DNA from: Planctomycetota bacterium
GTDB taxonomy: Bacteria; Planctomycetota; Phycisphaerae; Phycisphaerales; Phycisphaeraceae
NCBI GenBank assembly: GCA_024276075.1
Contig: JAJRXX010000041.1
Coordinates: 19,560 to 83,559 of the forward strand
DNA: 64,000 nt
Direction: 5' to 3'
Part shown: positions 62,187-64,000 of the stretch, one piece after another
Position numbering within the stretch: position 1 is the stretch's first letter
Layout of the letters: the number at the start of each line of letters is the position of its first letter
Made by a program: the position numbers and the translations under genes
Notes under the pieces: model-generated
The model's input: the letters and a program-made list of their open reading frames with translations, nothing else
Database searches by the model: none
What the model was told of the DNA's origin: nothing

Positions 62187-62813
62187 ATGATTTGTCAATG
62201 GTCATGGGCACGCCGGGTCGCGGTTCTATTATTTGTTTTATACCTCGGTGTTACCATTTGGGGTTGTAGCGGACCGCAGCCGCTGTCGGTGGCGATCCGG
62301 CCGGTTGACGAGCAGGGTTATCGGCAATCCCTCAATCAACACCCCCAATCCCCGCGCGACGCGTACTTCACATGGAAGCTCGTAACCGAGGGTGGGTCTA
62401 TCGAAACTATCGCGCGGGATGACGCTCAGCTTAGCGCCACCAAAAATCCCTTCGACGCCCACCGTGACCCGGTAGCCGTCAGCCGAGGGGCGGTAGTCTA
62501 CAAGGCCCACTGTCTGAGTTGCCACGGTGAAAACGTCGATGGCAGAGGAGTCGCGATGCTCGAACCGATCCCCAAAATGGACTTCCACACTTTCGGCAAG
62601 CGGTTCGCCAGCACCTTGCACCGCGGCGCGCCCAAAGCATGGTTTAGGAAAATCAGTGAAGGCTACACAAGTAAACACATCAACGCAGACGGTTCACAGA
62701 GCAAGATGCCGGCAATGGGCGAGACGTTGGCTCGCGAGCAGATATGGCTGGCCATCACGTATCTCCAAAGTTTGGATATGCACGCCGTCGACTCGTCAGG
62801 AGCGTCCGACTGA
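62187..62813 (+). CDS. Monohaem cytochrome c, probable lipoprotein
   Basis: 208 residues from the ATG at 62187; the frame is open from 62139 but the internal start gives a proper signal (RRVAVLLFVLYLGVTIWGC), with the Cys likely lipidated. A single haem site CLSCH lies at 109-113, preceded by SRGAVVYKAH as in class I cytochromes, and SKMPAMGETL supplies a Met ligand. It carries electrons at the membrane surface. The partner reductase is not evident; the next gene overlaps by one base (TGATG). Confidence 0.88.
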   Translation: MICQWSWARRVAVLLFVLYLGVTIWGCSGPQPLSVAIRPVDEQGYRQSLNQHPQSPRDAYFTWKLVTEGGSIETIARDDAQLSATKNPFDAHRDPVAVSRGAVVYKAHCLSCHGENVDGRGVAMLEPIPKMDFHTFGKRFASTLHRGAPKAWFRKISEGYTSKHINADGSQSKMPAMGETLAREQIWLAITYLQSLDMHAVDSSGASD

Positions 62814-64000
62814 TGATCGAGTACCGCGAGAAAAACCCTTATGTCTTGATTACCGGGGCGACTGGTTTTGTCGGCCATTATGTGTTGGCGGCATTGCTTC
62901 GTCGTCGTGTACGGTGCGTGGTGTTGCTAAGACATCCGGTGGCTGAGTCGATCGAGCGGTTGTCTATTCTGCTAAGTGATCTAGGTCTCGATGCAAGGCA
63001 ATTAATCGGATCGTCTCAACTGGTGCCCCTTGAAGGGGGCCTGCCTGATGGTTTGCCCACGGGCTCGTTGCCGCGGATGAACGGTGTGATCCACATTGCC
63101 GCCTCGACTCGTTTTGACGCCGACGCGGCTGGTGAACCGGCACGCACGAACATCGCCGGCACACGGCGGCTTCTGGATTGGGCGGGTGAAAACGGGGTCC
63201 GTTCGTTTCACCTTATTAGTTCCGCGTATCAGTGCGGGCGTGTGACTGCACCGGTGCCTGAGACGGTATTGTCGCAGCGGCCTGATTTTCACAACGAGTA
63301 TGAGCGTACGAAGTGGGAATCCGAGCATTTGGGCGCGGACTGGGCCGCGCAGCCAGGCAGGTCGTTAACTATTTATCGCCCGTCGGTGGTCGTTGGGGCT
63401 TACGGTGATGGTCGGGCCACCAAGTTCTCAGGGCTTTATCTATCAGTTCGAGCTACGGAGGTCCTGAGCCGTTCGCTCGAAGGGGCGCATCCAAACGAGC
63501 GGTGGAGTATCCCGTTAAGGCTCCAAGGCCGACCGGGAGACGCCCAGAACATCGTGCCTGTCGACTACGTGGCTACCATGATCACTGCGGTGTATTGCAG
63601 CCCGGCCGACCACGGGCGTGTGTACCACCTGACACATCCCAGCGCCCCGACCAATCAACAGATCAAAGACGCGATCGAATCCTACTTCGACTGCGGCGGT
63701 AGCCGGTGGGTGGAGCCAAGGGATTTTCAGGCTGATGACCTGAACGAATCCGAGCGGGCCTTCCACCAGATCAGCCGTCCGATCGAGCACTATTTCATTG
63801 ATACACCCGAATTCGAGCGTGGCCAAACCGAGCGGATCGAGCAACGCACCGGGATCACCTGTCAGGCTTACGGCCCACCGGCGCTGATGCGGCTGATCCG
63901 TTATGCCCACGACTGCCAATGGCGTCGCAAATCGATACCTGCCTGTGAGCTGGCTTTGGACATGACTGCTGGGGCAGCGTGTGCCGCGTACTACGAAAGA
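62813..64000 (+). CDS. SDR-family NAD(P)-dependent reductase/epimerase (C-terminus cut by window edge)
   Basis: At least 396 residues, open to the right edge. The N-terminal Rossmann motif is LITGATGFVGHYVLAALLRR. HIAASTRFDAD, LISSAYQCG and the YERTKWESE segment (Tyr and Lys of the SDR active site) follow, then IYRPSVVVG. This pattern fits the NAD-binding_4 / thioester-reductase group (fatty acyl-CoA reductase-like) rather than sugar epimerases. From residue 240 on I do not recognise it. It overlaps the cytochrome gene stop by one base and is probably co-transcribed with it. The substrate is unknown. Confidence 0.82.
   Translation, partial: MIEYREKNPYVLITGATGFVGHYVLAALLRRRVRCVVLLRHPVAESIERLSILLSDLGLDARQLIGSSQLVPLEGGLPDGLPTGSLPRMNGVIHIAASTRFDADAAGEPARTNIAGTRRLLDWAGENGVRSFHLISSAYQCGRVTAPVPETVLSQRPDFHNEYERTKWESEHLGADWAAQPGRSLTIYRPSVVVGAYGDGRATKFSGLYLSVRATEVLSRSLEGAHPNERWSIPLRLQGRPGDAQNIVPVDYVATMITAVYCSPADHGRVYHLTHPSAPTNQQIKDAIESYFDCGGSRWVEPRDFQADDLNESERAFHQISRPIEHYFIDTPEFERGQTERIEQRTGITCQAYGPPALMRLIRYAHDCQWRRKSIPACELALDMTAGAACAAYYER

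Overview
ORGANISM. The window (moderately GC-rich, densely coded, with Shine-Dalgarno sites before many genes) looks like a planctomycete-type chromosome, possibly class Phycisphaerae. The clues are an HpnC-HpnD-HpnE squalene cluster, an A2-type cytochrome oxidase operon headed by a giant multiheme cytochrome with a fused copper domain, a planctomycete-style exopolysaccharide module, and intergenic space full of short palindromic repeats. This placement rests on gene families I recognise, not on a search.

LAYOUT. (1) 1-7458, minus strand: an exopolysaccharide module with an unknown anchored protein cut by the left edge, a glycosyltransferase, a tyrosine autokinase, an ExeA-like ATPase, a Wzz-like chain-length protein, a Wza-like export lipoprotein and an initiating sugar transferase. 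(2) 7923-9886, plus: an MscS-like channel and a GDP-mannose 3,5-epimerase. (3) 24929-10237, minus: one long surface-glycan operon. Its distal half contains counterparts of all four Campylobacter enzymes that make activated phosphoramidate (glutamine kinase, cytidylyltransferase, amidotransferase, nucleotide kinase), a methyltransferase, a sulfotransferase-fold protein and a UDP-sugar dehydrogenase. (4) 25136-28982: tRNA-Arg(UCG), a DUF3368-like protein, a broken FkbM-like methyltransferase, pabB and a lone CheB domain. (5) 43749-29031, minus: respiratory operon, from the octaheme cytochrome-cupredoxin fusion through a small cupredoxin protein, cox subunits II and I, ctaA, ctaB, cox subunits III and IV, to an ABC ATPase. 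(6) 44232-50421: citramalate synthase, tRNA-Arg(ACG), a response regulator, cyclophilin, fatty-acid desaturase, MsrB lipoprotein and FKBP. (7) 50583-54128: hpnC-hpnD-hpnE. (8) 54232-61956: two histidine kinase/response regulator pairs and an HDOD protein. (9) 62187-64000: a cytochrome c lipoprotein and an SDR reductase cut by the right edge.

HOW THE GENES WORK TOGETHER. The main discovery candidate is region 3. Glutamine would be phosphorylated on its amide, cytidylylated, stripped of glutamate to leave cytidine diphosphoramidate, and 3'-phosphorylated to give a donor that resembles PAPS. The adjacent sulfotransferase-fold protein is a natural candidate for the phosphoramidyl transferase, and the methyltransferase for making the O-methyl form. 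Ugd, the glycosyltransferases and perhaps the GDP-mannose epimerase would supply the glycan that is decorated.

REPEATS. At least four families of dispersed intergenic repeats are visible. One, about 125 bp with terminal inverted repeats, has five copies or fragments. Its outermost TAG is the stop codon of three different neighbouring genes. A second, about 55 bp and headed by the palindrome ATACGCATTGCGTAT, begins inside or just after gene stop codons. I saw no CRISPR array, transposase, rRNA or replication origin.
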